Source: Acetofilamentum sp. (GTDB lineage Bacteria > Bacteroidota > Bacteroidia > Bacteroidales > JAADGE01). Taken from it: a DNA stretch of 21,573 bases. Location: positions 1 through 21,573 of the forward strand of contig DYOJ01000004.1 in assembly GCA_020720705.1 (NCBI GenBank), in the 5' to 3' direction. This document shows positions 19,585-21,573 of the stretch, in pieces; position 1 is the stretch's first letter, and the number at the start of each line of letters is the position of its first letter. Position numbers and translations under genes: made by a program. The notes beneath the pieces were generated by a model that did no database searches, was not told where the DNA came from, and worked only from the letters and a program-made list of their open reading frames with translations.

Positions 19585-21573
19585 TTAAAAATTTGAGTAA
19601 CGCATAAGCACTTCCTGTTCCAAATCTCTGTCGTTCAGTTCGCGCTGTGTGATTACGGCTTTGAGATATTTTAGTTCGGAAACTGTGCGTGTCATTTCGG
19701 CAATGCCTTTTCTCATGTAAGAAATTTCAGACGCGACATTTGTAAGTGCTTTTGTATCAATATTGTTTACATTTGTTCCAGTTGTTACGCTGCCATATGC
19801 GCGCGGCTGTGCTCCAATAGCTTCCGACATAGCCTTGAAATTTGGCGCAGGCGGCTGTTTAATGTAGCGTGGCGATTTCCCTTCCTGTATGCGCGCCAAA
19901 TCATCGGCAATCGGACCGAGTTGCGGATCATCGACAATGCTGTTGGACAGCATAATTTCACGCCCTTTTTCGCCCACAAGTGCAATTTCAGGCTTATTTA
20001 TGCGCCCGCCCTTGCCGTAAGCCGGCAGCGGTTCCGATGCAATTGCCGCAATATTCAGTATGCCGATTCCGCCGACAATGCCAGCCATGACTAAGTTCGG
20101 CAAAGCTTCCACAACTGCCGATGCTGTGTTGATGCCCGCTTCGAATATTTTCAGAGCTTTTTCTCGTGCGGCTTGGCGGCGTGCGATATCGCGTTTTTTA
20201 GCTTCAGATTGCGCGTCCAAGGCTTGGATGCGTAAGTTGTAGTTTTTCTCGGAAATAAGACCGTCGGCGAGTTGTTTGTCCAACTTTTCGCGGCGCATTT
20301 CCATATTACGCTCATAGCGTTGCATTTCCTTTTCTTCCTGATTGGCGCGAATGGTATTGATGCTTGCCCACGCATCGCCAATTTTTCCGATGTAACCGAT
20401 AATTTTCAGAACATTTTCTTTCCAAACGTCGAATTCCTCTTCAGTCATGCCGAACATTACTGTACCATCTTCAGCATATTTCGTACGTATTTCGGCAAGT
20501 TCGGCGTTCATTTTTTCGTATAACTCCGTGGTATCGATGCCGAATTCCTCTGCTTTTTTGATGAGTTTTTGGTATTTTTCGGCAACGGTGTTCAGTTCCT
20601 GCAATTCTTCCGATGCAAGTATGTTATTCAACTCATTTTGAAATGCTTGTTTTGCCTCCAAACGCTTTTTTTCGCCCGCTTGCGTAATGCGTGTAATATC
20701 TTCCTGATACATTTGCGTCAGCAGCACGCGCTGATAATAGAATTTGGTAAGTGTTTCTGTTTCTTCGGCATTCAAGCCGTGGCGCGTTTCTTGTTTTTTC
20801 TCAAGTTCCGATATTGCATTGCCTACCACAGCAAGCATATCGCTGTAGTGTGTATGTGTGTTATTGAGCAGTTTTTCTTCGTCCGTCAGTGTTGCCTGCC
20901 CATTTTCTCGGCGTATGCGTGCAATTTCAGCGTAGAAATCTTCGATTGTTTTTTTGTAAGCATCCATTTTCTTTTTCAGTTCCTGTTCGCTTGTTTCAGT
21001 TCCACCAGTTCCACCAGTTCCACCAGTTCCGGTATCCGTATTAATTGCATCAAGTAAAGATATATCTAATGAATCAAGCATTGTCATAAATTCTTTTTTA
21101 ACTTGATTTAATCTTTCAAGATCAGACTCTGCATTATCAAGAGCAGAAGCGGCTAACGCTGCTTGCGCTGAAAATAATGTTCCGGAAGAAATTCTTTCGC
21201 CAGGAATACGTGGTTTAGAATCTTCCTTTTCTAATTTGGCATTGATTTCATTCAACTTTTGAGTAGCATATATTTGCTCAAAACTTGCATCTAATATTTC
21301 GCTTTCAATTTGCTCAAGTTTTTTCAGAGCAATTTGTGCTTTCATCTTCCGTTCTAATGCCGCTATATAATTATTTATAGCCGTAGTTGTATTAATAGTA
21401 TTAATCTTTTCTAATGTAATATTACCAAGATATTCCGGAGAAATAGCATTCAGTCGCTTAACAGCCTCTAATCTATCTTCTTTAGATTTCGTATCATCTT
21501 TTGCGATAGCTAATAACTGTTCAACTTTCACTTTTTCTTGAGCAATAGCATTTCCGGCATCTTTTGTAACTTC
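19585..21573 (-). CDS. Tail tape-measure protein, C-terminal part (5' end beyond window)
   Basis: The frame is open to the right edge, giving at least 662 residues of a longer protein. A GTG at 21529-21531 is not needed as a start. Long charged coiled-coil helices dominate (AINNYIAALERKMKAQ, QAFQNELNNILASEELQEL, RYERNMEMRREKLDKQL). A hydrophobic segment follows (VVEALPNLVMAGIVGGIGIL). After it comes the tape-measure C-terminal motif YGKGGRINKPEIALVGEKGR followed by EIMLSN. A 9-bp tandem repeat codes a GTG-type linker between two parts that differ in codon use. The protein sets tail length in long-tailed phages, so the virion is probably a siphovirus or myovirus. Confidence 0.82.
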   Translation of the reverse strand, partial: EVTKDAGNAIAQEKVKVEQLLAIAKDDTKSKEDRLEAVKRLNAISPEYLGNITLEKINTINTTTAINNYIAALERKMKAQIALKKLEQIESEILDASFEQIYATQKLNEINAKLEKEDSKPRIPGERISSGTLFSAQAALAASALDNAESDLERLNQVKKEFMTMLDSLDISLLDAINTDTGTGGTGGTGGTETSEQELKKKMDAYKKTIEDFYAEIARIRRENGQATLTDEEKLLNNTHTHYSDMLAVVGNAISELEKKQETRHGLNAEETETLTKFYYQRVLLTQMYQEDITRITQAGEKKRLEAKQAFQNELNNILASEELQELNTVAEKYQKLIKKAEEFGIDTTELYEKMNAELAEIRTKYAEDGTVMFGMTEEEFDVWKENVLKIIGYIGKIGDAWASINTIRANQEEKEMQRYERNMEMRREKLDKQLADGLISEKNYNLRIQALDAQSEAKKRDIARRQAAREKALKIFEAGINTASAVVEALPNLVMAGIVGGIGILNIAAIASEPLPAYGKGGRINKPEIALVGEKGREIMLSNSIVDDPQLGPIADDLARIQEGKSPRYIKQPPAPNFKAMSEAIGAQPRAYGSVTTGTNVNNIDTKALTNVASEISYMRKGIAEMTRTVSELKYLKAVITQRELNDRDLEQEVLMRYSNF
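20998..21030. repeat. 9-bp tandem repeat inside the tape-measure gene
   Basis: The unit AGTTCCACC is repeated three times plus a 6-nt remainder, encoding a Gly-Gly-Thr linker on the minus strand. The DNA to its right is visibly more AT-rich than that to its left, so the repeat marks a junction between two parts of the protein. Confidence 0.85.

Noticed and set aside
20569..21057. 162-codon open frame on the plus strand
   Set aside because: It is the complement of the coiled-coil tape-measure gene; the Phe/Cys/Leu-rich translation mirrors Glu/Lys/Ala codons and has no domain.
1..21573. tRNA genes, rRNA, insertion sequences, toxin-antitoxin pairs
   Set aside because: No cloverleaf, transposase motif, terminal inverted repeats or recognisable toxin pair was seen on reading both strands.

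Overview
The window looks like part of a tailed double-stranded DNA phage or prophage of a Bacteroidota host. Every gene I can support is on the minus strand, so transcription runs from high to low coordinates. The host assignment rests on three things: an exact TTTG-N19-TAnnTTTG promoter upstream of the early genes, starts that lack Shine-Dalgarno sequences, and structural proteins of types I know from Bacteroidota prophages. Both window ends cut through genes: the tape measure on the right and the large terminase on the left.

Read in the direction of transcription, 21573-18969 is the end of a tail module: tape-measure C-terminus, an unknown protein and a two-helix membrane protein, closed by a hairpin terminator. 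The early promoter follows at 18840-18870. It drives a long, tightly overlapped operon (18795-10318): a truncated antirepressor-like N-terminus, an ASCH-like protein, small regulators, a 1044-residue primase-helicase, a DnaA-domain-IV-like DNA-binding protein, a small membrane protein, a cytosine-C5 methyltransferase, several orphans and a D12-class adenine methyltransferase. The operon ends at a strong terminator (10267-10298).

Next comes about 630 bp without genes (9639-10266). It is extremely AT-rich and carries eight exact copies of ATTATCAC/GTGATAAT plus degenerate ones, so it looks like an origin and/or an early/late control region. The late module then reads leftwards: an unknown conserved protein, a tail-fibre-like protein with a beta-rich C-terminus, an unknown protein, a ClpP-type protease fused to a scaffold-like coiled coil, the major capsid protein, and a tail-tube-like protein with an Ig-like tail. 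After another terminator come a coiled-coil protein, a PLD-like protein and the terminase genes.

The best leads are these. (1) A 240-codon open frame lies entirely inside the cytosine methyltransferase gene and has its own recognisable motifs. (2) The TTATCAC-type iterons sit in the same genome as a phage DnaA-domain-IV protein. (3) The accessory stretch at 10.4-12.5 kb contains one gene flanked exactly by 19-nt direct repeats, and another flanked by attC-like palindromes, with its stop codon inside the repeat. (4) A 14-A tract followed by a perfect 13-bp inverted repeat lies at the start of the PLD-like gene. No integrase, portal, lysin, tRNA or CRISPR array was seen.
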